64,000 nt of DNA, from assembly GCA_907165275.2 (NCBI GenBank), contig OU015654.1, positions 10,247,501 to 10,311,500 of the forward strand, read 5' to 3'. The stretch comes from Zygaena filipendulae (Eukaryota; Arthropoda; Insecta; Lepidoptera; Zygaenidae). The position numbers and the translations under genes were made by a program. Shown here one piece after another: positions 38,201 through 53,200 of the stretch. Position 1 is the first letter of the stretch. Each line of letters opens with the position of its first letter. A model generated the notes under the pieces. It was not told the DNA's origin. It did no database searches and saw only the letters and a list, made by a program, of their open reading frames with translations.

Positions 38201-41200
38201 GTCCTGCGCACCTCGCCCTCGCACCTCCATCTCGCTCACACCATCGCTAATGTTAGTGACACGCTATTTTTAACCATTTCACCGTCATCCCCGTAATATC
38301 ACGATCTACGAAAGACTCCTGGCCAGACACGTAATATCACGTTACAGACAAACCACTACACTATTTATATTTTATTTTATTTTTATTTATTTATTTGTTT
38401 TATTTTTTTTTGAAACTAACTTTCATATATGTATTACATCAAATATAGATACCTATTAAGCATTCTCAACATTGGGAGAAATCATGCCTAAAACGTGTGG
38501 TCTGGAGGTATTGGCCATGCTTTTGTAGCCTTAATTTATTAAGGCTTCAAAAGCTTCAAAAAAGGAGGTTCTATGTTAAGCTTTTATTTACTAACTATAC
38601 TTAGAACCGATCAAATAGGTTTACGTAGCAATTATATCAATAAATATTACGTGAACTTTTTTCTTTTAAATCGGTGGTTGTTATTTTTCGCTTTAGAGTG
38701 TAGTGCATTTTTGTTTTTTTTTTTAAGATCGGTTTAAGTTTTATTTTGTTAAAATTGTTACTTCACTATATGGCAAAAGTATTTAGGTATGGCCGTGTGT
38801 GTGTCTTTGTGTGTGGAGTGTATGTGTGTGTGTGTTCATCTATTCCCATAGATAAGTAATTAGTGACGTCACTAGATACTTAAAAAATAACGCTTACTTA
38901 CCTCAAATATCAATAAACTGTGATTTTTTTACTCAGTAAGTAGTCACATAAGATTAAAAAAAATTATAAATATAATTTGCACCCTGAAGTTAGGTTATAC
39001 CTACATACCCCGTGTCGAACCCTGTGTTCATCCCACAAAGTCCACCCCCATCGGGTATCGAACTCGGAACCTTTTGATTAACGGATAGGCATGGTGACCT
39101 ACTACGCCAATCGGGTTGTCAATATTCGTCAAATTCAAATTATGGGTACCTAAGAAAAACATAACTATTTACATATCTGGACATGAAAAGCATATTATGG
39201 TCGGATCTCCACATCCGACCGAAACTACTTTTAACACTAAAATATTAAAATATTTAGTAGTTTGGTTGGATGTTGTGGTCCGACCATTTAGAAGACACTG
39301 AGAAGAAAAAAGAGAAAAAGACACAGTATATCACTCTAACTAAGTCTTTGTTAGAAAAGGAGGAACAAATTTATGTTAAAAATTACCTACTGACGCCCGT
39401 TCGCAATTTGTGGCTTGGAAATTGAGATTCTTTACGTGATCAGAGTGTTGAGTGGTAAGATTTATAGGTTCTATGCAATATCTCTTCGCGTTGACATAAA
39501 TAATGTTATGTTGTGTGCATGTAGTGGTTAATGATGTATTGTGGTTAACGAATCGGTCACCGGATCGATTACTGCGTCAGATGTTTTTCAGTTACAGTTT
39601 TCTGATAGCCAAGAGTACCTACAAGCTCTTCTGTGGCACCAGGTGGGACTGTGATTGGTTTCCAAGCATTATTATTGTTATTATACAGGTCACTGAATAA
39701 GTCGCAGGGGTTAATTAGGTACCGCAAAAGTAAAGTCACCAAAATCATTTGGAAAGTGATTTTCGGATTTGTATGACTTTTTCGTATTGTACCTCTAACT
39801 ACGTACCTACATAACATAGTGAGTGCTTCTTATAGACCCATAATATTACTAATTATGAATTTTTAATACCAAATTAAGGTATCAGCTTATCATAAAACTA
39901 AGTTATCGTTCAAGTATTATTCATATTTTTTTCTACTTAACATATTAATTGATAAATACATTCTCATCACTTAACAATGTAATCAAAATAGGTTTAAGTA
40001 CCTACACTAACACGCACACACGATACCTACCTAACTAAAGTGTAACGTTCGTGAAGAATCCGCCCTCACATTCGATCCCTTCGTGCGTAACGTCGATAAA
40101 ATCCATTCATATAAAGAGTTTCCTCTATTCTCGCACCAAAAAAAAATTGGTACTTATATCGTGAACGAAATTAATTATCGTATGAAATAGAAATAAAACT
40201 TCATAGCACTTGGTAATTACTTGATAAATGTCAAAAAGTAGGGGGAAGGAAAGTAATATTAGGTTTGCTTGCTGTTTTACTCGCGTTTTAACCTTGTCAA
40301 GTCCTTTGAACTCCCAAAAATAACTCTTTTTTACTACTTAAATACTTAGCGTCACTAATAGTAAAATTAAAAAATAAGTTTAGACTCTGTGTCGAATGTC
40401 AGTCAGCCACGATATTATATACGTTATACTCTAACTGTTCTTTCCGAGATTTCACTCACGTAATTTCGGGATTCCCTAGAGAACTCTTTTATTAGATTAA
40501 AAATAATAACTTAGTTGAAGTTGATGTCCTTTCTATCAGTTATTGTATGTCCTGTGTTCATAACATTGAAAGAATTATTCGAACCGGTTCAGTAGTTCCA
40601 GGTATTACTTCCCTACAATCAAACAACAATAGATTAAATACAACTTCCGCACAAACGTTTCATAATTGACTATTTTGTGAAAGATAATTAACTGTAGCAA
40701 AATAAATATGTAGGTATGAAAATATAGCACAGTATAACACCAGCAACTTTTGGTAAAGGATCTTGTTTCGATTTCAGCAAAGTTGACTATACACGAAAGC
40801 ACCATAGCACGAAATTCTTTATACAGTTCGTTTCGTAGTAAGGTGCTACTCATTTATAGTTTGCATGAATTTGCATAGTGAGAAAGTTTAGGTAATCTTA
40901 CCTCGTGATCGATTTACAAATTCGCTATTCAGTAGCTGTAATGGGCGAATGAAGTTTGCTTTTGACTTCAAAATTCTCCATGATCGGAAATACATCTCCG
41001 ATCTCAAAAATAAACTACTCTATTTTCATTAACGACCTCCCTTTTCCAACGAACCCTTACCTTTTCCTCCCTTTTACGGTAGGTATAGTAATCTATCGCT
41101 TGAGTTAGGTATAGAAAATTTAGTAAATCTAGACATATAAATAAAATGGAAGTGTCTGTTTGTAATTTCAAATTAACAGCTTTTTACTAAGTGCATATAC

Positions 41201-44200
41201 ATAGGTACGAAAGTATATGTTACGGTACTAACATCAAAAAATCTATTTTTTAAATTTTTCTCTGTCTGTCGGTCTGTCTGTCTGTTTGTTCCGGGTAATC
41301 TCTGAAACGGCGAGACCGATTTTAACGGGACTTTCACTGGCAGATAGCTGATGTTATAAGTAACTTAGGCTACTTTTTATCCCGGAATTCCCGCGGGATC
41401 TCTGAAATTAACGCGGGGAACAGCTAGTAGGTATATAACTGTCGTGCTTATATTGGACTCCGATGATAACGTTGTCGTTGAGTAGATATTTGAACCATAT
41501 TTTTTTACCTTAATGGAAGAGTCATAAGAAAACCGTCATTGTATTCTTTTTCCTTGTAAAAAGGTTAATTAATTTTTAACCGACTTCCAAAAAGGAGGAG
41601 GTTCTATGTTCGATTGTATGTATGTTTTTGAGCAATACTGACTGATAAAGCGCTGTCGGTCTAGTGGTTAGGGAACAGTCAGGTGTCACGGGTTCGATCC
41701 CCGCGTCGGGATTAGTATTAATTTATTTTATTAACAATTAGAGTTTATCCTTTATCTGGATGCTAGGCGTATCTAACAACAAAAAAAAATTACTTAGTGA
41801 TAATTTCCAAGCATTAGGTACTTATTATTTTCCTAAAAAATATAGCTATAGATGTTTCATATTCAGACTTTTATTTTACAGCATCAGTAAGACAGTAATC
41901 AAAAGATCGTTATATCAGTAGGATCTTGGTTTAGTTTACTTCACTACTTGGTGAGGTTTACTACCTAATAAAATGTAGATTTTTATCCGTCACCAGCTGT
42001 GACTAAACTTATCCGGACACAAAATTGCACTATCATATTATCATATAATATAATATAATATTTTATATTAAAAACCTAGTACAGTAGAGATCTTCGTCTG
42101 TAGTATAGATGGGCCGTTCAAGTATTACGTAAGAAGATTTTTTGCAATCATTAATTAACCCACCCCTCCCCCTTGTCAGCAAAAGTAAGCAAAGCTCTTA
42201 CCCCTCCCCTCATGCTTACGTAAACATTGGTAAAATTGATTGATTCATGAGCAGCAGTTATAAGTCTAGAAATAAGGTCAATATTTGTAAGAATAAGTGT
42301 GGGTTGCCGTATTTAAAAAAAAAATTAAATAATTACTGCTGACGTAATCACCATCTAGATCCCCCCCCACCCCCCATGTTATCAAAAATAAGCAAAGCAA
42401 GACCCGATCGCCCCCCTATAGTGCTTACGTAACACCTTCTTGAACGGCCCCTAATTTATTTATTATTAGTTATTTAATAAGCTTGATTTGATTTAATTTT
42501 AGCTATCTAATTTGAATTTGATTTATGTTATGGTTTGGTTATTGATGCATATGTGGGTACTTATAAAATTGTCTAAAATAGGAGTGGAGGGTCCCTGGGT
42601 TCTATGATACAAATTCGCTTAGTTTAGAACCCAGGTCACCAACTCATTTCTATCCTGCCTCTGAATTATATAGTGTATGTGCCCACCATTGTACATTATG
42701 GCAGATATAGGTTACGACGCATTTTTCATTTGTTTTTTTTTTTTTTCATTTATTAGGCCGTGGTACATGTGGACCATAGTGGGCATCCCGGGAATAGGAG
42801 CTAACGCACCTCAAGGATTGTGACATTCAGAGAATGACCTGAAAACCATTTACAGTTGATGCAGATTGACAATTAGAGCTAGCTTATAATTAGGTTTCGT
42901 GTCGCATACATAGATAAATACCACTCCATTGTGAGGTTCCATGATGACTAGGGTCTGTGAGTGGAAACATAGCTATGTGTGTATAATTGGGTAATAGTAA
43001 TTTCCCTACTAATATTATAAATGCGAAAGTAACTCTGTCTGTTACGCTTTCACGCCTAGGCGGCTCAACCGACCATCATAAAATTTTGTATATACGTTGT
43101 CAGGGGTACAGAGAAGGACATAGGGTACTTTTTGTCCTGGAATTCCTGCGGGATCTCCGTAATTAACGCGGGTGAAATCGCGGGGAGCAGCTAGTTATTA
43201 CTAAAGTAACAGAATTAAAATTGTGATTATAAAGTAATTTAGTCATTGTAACTTACCTATTTTGTGCGCAGAGTACCTATACTTAATAAATAAATCCACA
43301 TTACTTTAATTTAATAAATCCATATAAAAATTAATCCCTATTGCCTTTGGTCATGGCATCACGCGTGGAAGGCTGGACCAATTTCGCTATTTTTTTTTTT
43401 TGTTGTGTTTGTTATTGTAAGGAGAAGAAGAATAAAAGAGGTCTGAAGTTTCTGCGGTAATTCCGACACTCACGCGGGTGAATCTCCGAAACAGTTGGAT
43501 CGATTTTGAGGGGACTTTCACTGCTAATTAGCTGATGCTATACGGAGTCAAATAGAATTTCGAAACTCACGCGACTCTCGAGTGAAACCGCGAGGCACAG
43601 CTAGTCTACTAATATTATAAATGTGAAAGTTTGGATGACCGCATATTTGTTACTCAATCACGCCAGAACGGCTGGACGGAATTGGATGGAGTTTGGCACA
43701 TATTATACATGTAGATTAAATTCTGCAACTGGACACAGGGTGCTTTCATCCCGGAATCTCCGCGGAACTCCGAAATTACCGCGGGTGAAACCACGGAGAT
43801 CAGTTGAACGCCGATAAGCAATAACATGTTAACCCACAAAATTAAGTTATTGATACAGAACGATTTATTGAGAGTTAGGGAACGTTTTCTAATTATGTGT
43901 TTACCTTATTACATTGCTTAAATATGAAAATAAATATTGAACATAAAAAACGTTGACACAAAATGGCGCTCCTACTTTTAAAACACGATTTACTCTAAAT
44001 TTCTCCAGTGTGGGTTAACACACTATTGCTTATCTATGTCCAGTTAGTAGTCAATATTTCAGCTTATAAACGTATCTACGATTTAGTCTCGAATATGCAT
44101 CTATAGCAATGCAATCGATAATATTGTTTAATATGTTCCAATCACCGCAGGGAGTTTGGTTCTCGTCGTATTTTATTAGCCTTTGTGATGTAATTAAGTG

Positions 44201-47200
44201 TCATCGATCGGGCTGATGCAACGGTCACCGTGCCTCTTCGCTAGTCGATATCTCCCTGGTTCGATTCCCGGTGGGGGTGCCGGGTGGTTTAAATCCCAAG
44301 GTTCTTCCATATTTATTTTAAAACTAGTTTTTCCCCGCAAGTTCACCCGCGTTAATTTCGGAGCTCCTGCGGGAATTGAGCCGGTGAGGCGAGAAAGTGT
44401 AACAGACAAACAATAAACAAACAAACTCACATTCACATTTTTTATAATAGCATCTAAGGGTTAAAGTCATTTTCTATAGAAATCAAATCATGATATAGAT
44501 ATAACCACCGTATAGTTTGAGAGCACTCATAACACATTCGGTAGCTAATGACGTCTAACAAGCACTCAGGGAGACATTATAGCTGTATTCAAGCGAGACG
44601 GTCGAGTTTTTTTACGATGTGCATAATAACATATCCCGACGAAATCCCAAGCAGCGATCTTTTTCACGTTCCACAATTTTCTTTGAGGTTGTTTTTTGCA
44701 CATTACACTGATTTCTTATACAGAAGAGATGCGATCGTGCCCTTGCCAGACGGATATCGCGGAAAATGGGCGGACATTTGTTACCCACTTTATCAGCGAT
44801 CTCGGTGTGACGTGAACTAATAACGAGTTGAAAAATGCATGACATGATTGAGATGTCGAAAGAGGCGATAAGAGAAAATAAGACTTTATATGACACATTT
44901 AGCATTGAAGAAAAATTTATATTCATAAGGGATTATGTTCACAGTGGTTTCACATAAATTTGGTGATTATTTGATGGAAATCTTCGAAAATAGACTACGA
45001 GTAGTCATGCACTGGCAATCAGTGCGGATATACTTTTTTCACCTCTCATGCTCTGAAAGTGTTTGTTTGTGCAGGATATAGGCTGCACAGAATCGAATTT
45101 TGTGCACAAGTGCATTAATCTACTCATAAATGTATCCATATTAAGGCAAAGAAAATGAGCCATACAGCCAAACACAATAAGGAGTTCATAGATAAAATTT
45201 GTTATTTTATAATATTTACTTTAATTTATTTGTCATATGTGTTTTTAAGACATAAATACCGTTAATATACCGGGAAAAATAATTTCCTACAGTATTCAAA
45301 ACTATACTAGTTTTACTTTGAATTTTAATTAAAGAAATGTTATGTTATACCTACTACTGTTTTATTTCCTCGCAATAGAAGTGAAAAGCAGAGTTTATAA
45401 CTCGTCTACAAAACCATTTTATCCTCGACATTACTTGGCTTGGGCTGCTAAAAGTCTCGGATAAAAATGGTACGTTTTGTGCACTTGTTGTAAAATCTAC
45501 TATTACCCACTGATATTACTTGGTTAATTTTGTATTTTTTTTTATTTCTATTTGGGTTATAACTATAGTTAGATATATCTAAAGCTGTCGATATTTACTG
45601 GTATGCTGCGGTTTCTAATCCCGGATTCTTTCTTAGATTCCGCGTAGTTTCCTCATAAAAGTAGGTAAGTTCACTGCTATTCTAGTCTTACACACCCACT
45701 CATAGCGTTTGTAGCTAGTTTGTACAATTTATCGGTTCGAAATATCCGTAATGAAAAGTCAGAAGTTCATTAGCTCTTCGTTAGTTTCATGCCCTATTGT
45801 AGCCATTCAGTTAATTAAACTGGGTATCATTTGTTCACAGGACATGCTTCCTCTCGAAATCCGACTAGAAATTACCGCAAGAGAAACTCTCCATGCACTT
45901 AGGTAAGCTATACTCGTAGCCGTTGCTAAAGAGGGCAACCATTTATTTTTATTTGAACACGATAAACCTTGATTCGAAACGATTGAGTACAGCTTTTATT
46001 GCGCCGATAGACTAATTAATTTATGTATCAAAGAACTACAGTAAAAATTAAAGTAAGTGGATGATGGAACCTAATAATAAACTTTATTAACAGGTGTACA
46101 CATGGGGTAAATATACAAGAAATATACACAATAGAGGATAAGTTTGATTAAAGGACAATCTTTGAAACCACCTAATCGAATCAAAAAATTGGTTCATTTA
46201 TTTAAATGCTACCAGGATTCCTGAATCATATTTAAAAAAATATTAAAAACAATAGTTGAAATTTATATTTAATAGTTGAATAACAAATTGGTTAGTTTTG
46301 AAAAAAACTTTTACCAGCTTTTTCTCGCGGCTTCGCTTGCATTAATGTAGGTTTTTTCAGTAACTTTTCTAACCCTGGAGAACAGTAGATACTTTTTTGA
46401 TGGAAGTTATCTATGTCCTTTTCTCTATCTGTGACAACGACGAAATTTTATGATGATCAGTTGACTATTTAAGGCGTTCAGGCGTAATAAACAATCGAAC
46501 TCACATTCACATCTATATTAATAGGATATCTACGCACTGTGAAATAAACCCATACTTATAAAAGAATGAATATAAATAAATAAGGTAAAGCGTTTCCTTT
46601 CTTATCTTCTGCAGGTCGTTTTAATTTTCTTGGCAGAACTGAAAATTGTTTCGATTTCTGTACCAAGTTTGTTCCGATCAAGGTGTTCCTTTAATTTTTT
46701 TAGACCTGATACCAGTAAAATTATTAGTTATGAAATATGGAAAATTGTATTTGATGATAAAAATAGGACTATTATCTTAATAAGTTAATTAAAAATAGAC
46801 TTTTTCTAAGTACTTTTCTTTTAATATCAGTAGTAATATTTGCAGGGCTACTTTACTACATACACACTGGCACACTTTCACGTTGCTGGCTGAAGAAGAT
46901 ATCTATTCAACGCTGTCCCTTCGGAAAGATCTATCTTCAATACTCACCGCTCAACCACTCCATCCTAAATGGCTTTCACTCCCTTCAATATATTCACGCC
47001 ACGCTCTTTTCAGGTGAGAACTTAGTTTACATTAGATAAATTTGGAGATAGTATTGTTATACTTATCCAGGCACTAAAGTAGTATCAACACAATATCTCT
47101 GTTATTTTTATTTATCTAATGTAGAGGTTATAGATTTGTTTAACAATATGAGTTTATCGTTTTTTTAATAAATCTTGTGCATTTTTTTGTTTGTATCAAC

Positions 47201-50200
47201 AGACGCCTTGCTGAGGTTTCAAGACTAACACGAGGCGTTGTCGTCCTTATATGTGACATCCATTACGCAAAGCTGGTAATGGATGAGGCTAAGCGACTCA
47301 ACATGCTTGATGGACATTTTTTCTGGCTGTGGATTGATGCTACTTCTAAGATAGATGTCTTCAATAATACCAGCAATAAAACACAACGCAATCCAAACAT
47401 TGAATCACATTACGTTAGACTTGGAGTGAAAGAAGAAAATTTAAGATTTGATCGCTCAATCAACAGTAAAAATAACGCTGACAATAATACGATAAATTTA
47501 AATGATCATGATATATCAAGTTATCGCGATCGGATGTTGAACCGTGACGGTGGTATTAATGTAGAAAATAATACAACAAATCCTTTTTTTCATCATATAA
47601 GTAGAGTTGTAAATAAATCGGAAGCGCACAGTATTAATAAAAAATTATTACGTAGTTATCTAAACATTAGTGAGGTATTGGGCAGTAGACAACTAATTAG
47701 TTCAGAGATTATAAGAAATTATAATGTAAATAATAAAGGCGTTGAAACTTCTAAAATCGAAAACAATTCAATTGAGAAAGAAAAGATGTATTTCTCAAAT
47801 AAAGATTACAATAGACTTACTAGATCTAGTAAAAATATAAATGAATCTTTTAATAAATATGTACATAGTATAAATACTGATGGTATGAATAAAAGTAAAA
47901 ATTCATTGTTAGAAACGAATAATATTATTATTAGAGATGATCGAATAGAATATAGAGATAGTTTATTCTCAAGTGATATTAGTGATTTCTTATTGAATCC
48001 CACGGTGCAAACATCTACAGTGCATAGTGTAAGGAATACAATTATTGAAAAGAGAGGAGATCGATATTTTACGAAAGATCATACAATTTTAAACGAAAAT
48101 GGAAACGCTGAAGAAAATTTAACTGTGATCTTTGATAGTTTTCCAGTGGGGCTGTTGGCTATACATCCACAGCCTATGAATATTGGTGAGAATTAATTCT
48201 AATTAATCAGGTCATGCTTATATTATTTTGGCGGTGTTATTGATTACTCGATTAACTTTTTGTAGATCTTGCGTTTGTAAGAGAAGCAGTCCGAATGGCA
48301 GTGGGTGCGCTTCGGCGTGTGTTACGTGCATGCGATGCATGGTCGGCACAAGCACAATTTTTCAGCGATGCAACTGCATCATGCTGGGACGAACCGAGCG
48401 ATGCAGCGGCTGATTTTTCAGCTGAATATGTGAGGTTAGTACTACGATATATTTTATTAATATAAAAAAAAACATTCTTCAACTGTTGGTATGCTGGTAT
48501 GCTGTATTACCTAATATAGTAAAATAATAATTATTTGAACATCTTATGATACTGAAATCTTCAGCGCAATAAAATTGCCGCGGAGTTTCATAAAAATGTC
48601 ATTAATCATTAGATATTCAATTTCCGAAGTTTTAATTAATTGAAATACATAAAATCGACGTGAGTTGCAGTTTATTCTTTTACTTACAAAAGTTATAGAG
48701 CTTTTAATGATGTGGAAATTACGTAGCAAAAATATTTGGAAGGGATTTAGAAAACTTGAGGATAATTTGAACCCTCGGAAGAATGGGATCCGAGATGTAG
48801 GAAACAGTGACGGATGACGTCTTTACCGGTGATAAATTGGTAATTGTGGCTCCTTATTAAAGTACTAAACTTGATACGCCTCTAAGAAGGAATTACGCTC
48901 ATTTTGCTACAATGGCCTCATAGACTGAAAATGGGTGACCCAACCTATTACAAGAACTAATTTACTTGTCTTACAAAGCTTAAAACATGACAGCAGACAC
49001 AAAATGAAAAAACAATTAATAGAAATGTAGGAAGTCCTTAATGGATCGTGCTCATCGTGCATAACTTAAAATTATTATTATAATAATAATAATTATTATT
49101 AACTGTTCCTCGCAGTTTCACCCGTGTTAGTTTTGGAGATCCCGTGGGAATTCCGGTATAAAAGTACCCTTTTTTGTACCCTGACAACGTGTAGTATGAA
49201 AAATGTAATGCAGTTTCAACCACGTAAACTTCAAAGTTACTGCAAGAATTCTGACATAAAAAGTAGCCTATGTCCTTTTCTGTAGCTCTAACAACGTGTA
49301 TGCTAAATTTCATGATGATCAGTTGAGCCGTTGAGGGGTGAAAGCGTGACAAACAAACTCTCTATCGCATTTATAATGGTAAGAATAAAATGCAATATAA
49401 TATCATTGGCAACAAGCAATTTGTTCTTTTTATTGTTATTTGATTTCTAATTTATTTTCTACTAGCTGTGCCCCGCCGTAGAGTTCCCGCAAGAATTCTG
49501 GGATAAAAAGTCCCCTTTGTCCTTCTCTGTACCCCTGACAATATGCATGCCAAATTTCATCCCAATCCGTTCAGCCGTTTTTGCATGATTGAATAACAAG
49601 CATCCAAACATCCAATCAACACTTTTACATTTATAATAGTAGTAGGATAAGATATATAATAAGCCGATTAGTTATAATTTTTTCTTTACCGGGCCTAATT
49701 CTTATAAAATAGGGAACCTGAAAACTTTGTCACTCACCCTCGAACTTTTCCCATCACAGATGTAATTTGTTATAAGAGAAGTCATCGTGAAGTTAATGGT
49801 AGTTTCACAACTATAACAAATTTTAAACGGAAATTCACGGTTATAAAACAATTATTGCCTTAAGAGCACAGCATTAAAACTAGGGATGATACCAGAATGG
49901 CAACAAGCACACAGCATCATCATAAAAGTAAATTGACTGGTGAGTCCGAGAACTGTGTCAGATTACTTTTACGTTCTTCTATCTGAAGGCAAACCTTCGT
50001 CGCTTTATATATCAACGCCCGCATTACGCTACATAAAATGTTATCTCTGAGACGTCGTAGTTGGTAAGCCAGACAAAATTTTATGCCTCAGACTTGTCTG
50101 AGGTATGCATAATGCATGATATGAAAAGTTCAAGACACCTATAATCTGATGATTTTTACAAACTAATGTAAGGGGTTTCTAATATATGTGGATAAGCTTT

Positions 50201-53200
50201 GATTGAAATTAGGTATTCTGGATCACAGCAACTCAGACAAAGACTTTAAAAACTTGTAAAAATCGTTTGAGAGTTTTACAGCCCAGCAAAATGGTACCAG
50301 TTCTCGGCATTTAGTTTCCGAGAAATAAGACTGCGAATTTAATCGATTATAAATAAATGCTTAATTTTCTACAATTTCACATAAATTATCTTAATCTTCA
50401 ATAATATAAAAAAATATTAGATATTCTAGATACCGAGTCTAGTATTAACTCAATACCCCACTACTGGTATCTTTTTGCCTGGACGCCCACATATTATATC
50501 TATATCTATACTAATATTATAAAGAGCAAAAGTTTGTGATTTTGTGAGTTTGTGACGTTGTTGGGGGTAATCTCTAGATTCACTGAACCGATTTTGAAAA
50601 TTATTTCACTTATAGGAAGCTGCAGTGATCCTGAGTGTAATATGGTACTTTTTATTCCGGAATTTCCTTGGGAACTCCGAACTTTCCGTGGGTAAAACCA
50701 CGGGGAACAACTATCTCTGGATCTACTAAACCGATTTTGAAAATTCTTTCACTTTTAAAAAGCTGCAGTGATCCTGAGTGATATAGGGTACTTTTTATCC
50801 CGGGATTCCCGCGGGAACTCCGGAGTTCGTGAAATTATAATCTCTGGATCTACTGAACCGATTTTGAAAATTCTTTCACTTGTAGGAAGCTAAAATGATG
50901 CAGAGTGATAGTACTCCGAAATTACCGCGGCTGAAACCGCGGGGGTCAGCTAGTTATGTATAAGAGTTTTCTTAATTATTTTAAGCGACGCGATGGGAGC
51001 ATTTCCATATATCTTTCCACTAGTATTAAACTAGGCCAAGGTATTACATGCCTTGCCAGCTAAGTCTGCATTCCGACGTGACTGGATGGGCATCGTATTG
51101 ACGTTGACGAGGGTGCATGAGTCAGATGGTTTTACTTACGAAGAATAAGATAAAGATTAAATTTTAGATATCCCTCCTCTATGTATGATATCAAGATAGA
51201 AATTTTTTATACCAGCTAACTAAAAACTAAAAAAAAATCATTTTTTTTTAACTATCGATTCGTCATCGGCCATTGTATTCTTTTATCCACCAGGTTGAAT
51301 AAAAGTTGGATTTATCTTTTCTTGTTTATTGTCTGGTAACCAATGATGTTCAAGCATTATTATTAGTTATTATAAATCATAATACATTTACTTTATAAAC
51401 CTTCATATATTTAACGAAAATGAAAATCAATATTCTAAATCCATACATCTATCAAGACATACTATAAATAAAATTGAAGTGTCTGTTTGTAATTCCAAAT
51501 TAATAGCTTTTCACTAAATGCATATGAAAGTATGTATGTATGGTACTTACATAAAAAAATCTATTTGTAAAATTTTTATCTATCTGTTTGTTTGTCCCGG
51601 CTAATCTCGGAAACGGCTGGACCGATTTTAACGGGATTTTCACTAGCAGTTAGATGATGTTATAAGGAGTAACTTAGGCTACTTTTATTTCAGAAAAATT
51701 GTGAATTCCGCGAGAATTCCGAAACTCAAGCGGGGGCACCGTGGGGCATACCTAGTAAAATATACAATTGCCTTTGTGGCACAATGCCAAAGACGTATGG
51801 CAGCATTTTCTTTTGATTTTTCTTTTGTGGACACAATATATGCAGTAACGCCGACAGTAGGTACCTACTGTAGTTTACCTACACTTAAGTCTTTGTGTGT
51901 TTGGAATATTTCCATTAGACATGCTTATTTGCAATTAATTTTTGAAGAATTAAAAGAACTTTAATACTGATTACAAATGGACGCACCAGATGTAAATTGA
52001 TAATACTACTAGCGATTGTTACTGCACTTGGTTCCTATTACGATATGAAAGTTTAAAACTTTACGTATATCTCACGTAATTTCACAATGCATTATTACAG
52101 ATTTTAAAATATATACATATATGTATATTATATTGGCCTGCGGTACTCGTTAATACAAGAATAGCATGAAGAAAAAATTGTTTTTTATACGTGTAAATGT
52201 CTATATAACCTGTAGCTATTTCTTTACACTATAGCCAAACTTTGAACAAACAGATTAAAAACACATGTTAAAGATACCAAATTTTAAATTTTTAGAGGTA
52301 GGTATATCATTGAGGCCCAAATAATAATCACTACTAGGTATTAGAATATTTTAGAAGAATAGGGATGTTGACAACTTTTGAAAATCAAAATTTTAATTAG
52401 TCCGTCTTTTAGATAATTAAAAATCATTAGACACGTATTTTTTTATTTTTCAAATAAATGAAAATACACAGAGATAAAGCGCATTAAAGTTTAGGGTGGG
52501 GGCTCGTGACGTCACTTACCGGTACAAGCCGCCAATACAAACTGCACTAGTTAGTGACGTCACGCGAAATTTCAACTCAATGTATCTCTGTTATTTTTTG
52601 ATTACGTAAAAAAGAAAAAATACGTGTCCAATATTTTTTATTAATCTACAAGACGGACTAAAAAAAATTTGTCAAATAGCCTATTGCGCCAGTACTTACC
52701 TAACCTATTGATTTTTAACCGTTGTTTTTTATATTGCACTATTTACCTACAAAGTAATATGCTTCAGTGAAACGTAAATGAACTCAAGAATCTTATGTTT
52801 AAAGGAAACAAGCGAAGTATGAACAATCCTTACTATTATCCTTCTAATACTATAAATGTGAAAGTGTGGATGTTTGGATGTTTAGATATTTGGATAATTG
52901 TTACTCAATCACGCAAAAATGGCTGAACGGATTCGGATGAAATTTGGCATGCACGTTGTCAGGGGTACAGAGAAGGACATAGGGTATTTTTTATCCCGGA
53001 ATTCCTGCGGGACCTCCAAAATTTCCGCGCCTGAAACCGCAGGGAACAGCTAGTTTCAAAATAAATTTTAAATAGCCTTTGAAACCCCGTCTATCAAAAT
53101 GAAAAACTCTAAAAGCATTCTTGCGCTGGAATGTAGGCAATATGTGCAGTGAAAGCGAGTGTTGAGCTAACATGTCACTACGGCAGATAGAAAGCACACC

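Larger units (their letters stand above)
38252..45840 (+). other. Nmdar2 intron 3
   Basis: 7.6-kb intron, AT-rich and non-coding. It holds a (TG)n-like tract (38795-38840), tRNA-like fragments (39010-39110 minus, 41645-41712 plus, 44205-44275 plus), palindromic and TIR elements (39176-39300 and 42111-42450) and several Helitron-like copies. 44456-45840 shows no repeat I can name; its 90-codon ORF at 44548 has no family. Confidence 0.7.

Noticed and set aside
38018..38273. Overlapping ORFs in other frames and on the minus strand over exon 3
   Set aside because: High G+C leaves all frames open by chance; only the frame in phase with exons 2 and 4 is used.
41645..41712. Possible tRNA gene
   Set aside because: A and B boxes are too close and no acceptor or anticodon stem forms; better explained as a tRNA-derived SINE. 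The same holds for pieces near 9505, 30850, 36195, 39050 and 44205.
44548..44820. 90-codon ORF on the plus strand in receptor intron 3
   Set aside because: No recognisable domain, no splice context, no composition shift; fits a chance ORF.
48228..48413. 61-codon Cys-rich ORF
   Set aside because: It is the other frame of Nmdar2 exon 7, whose own frame continues the receptor.
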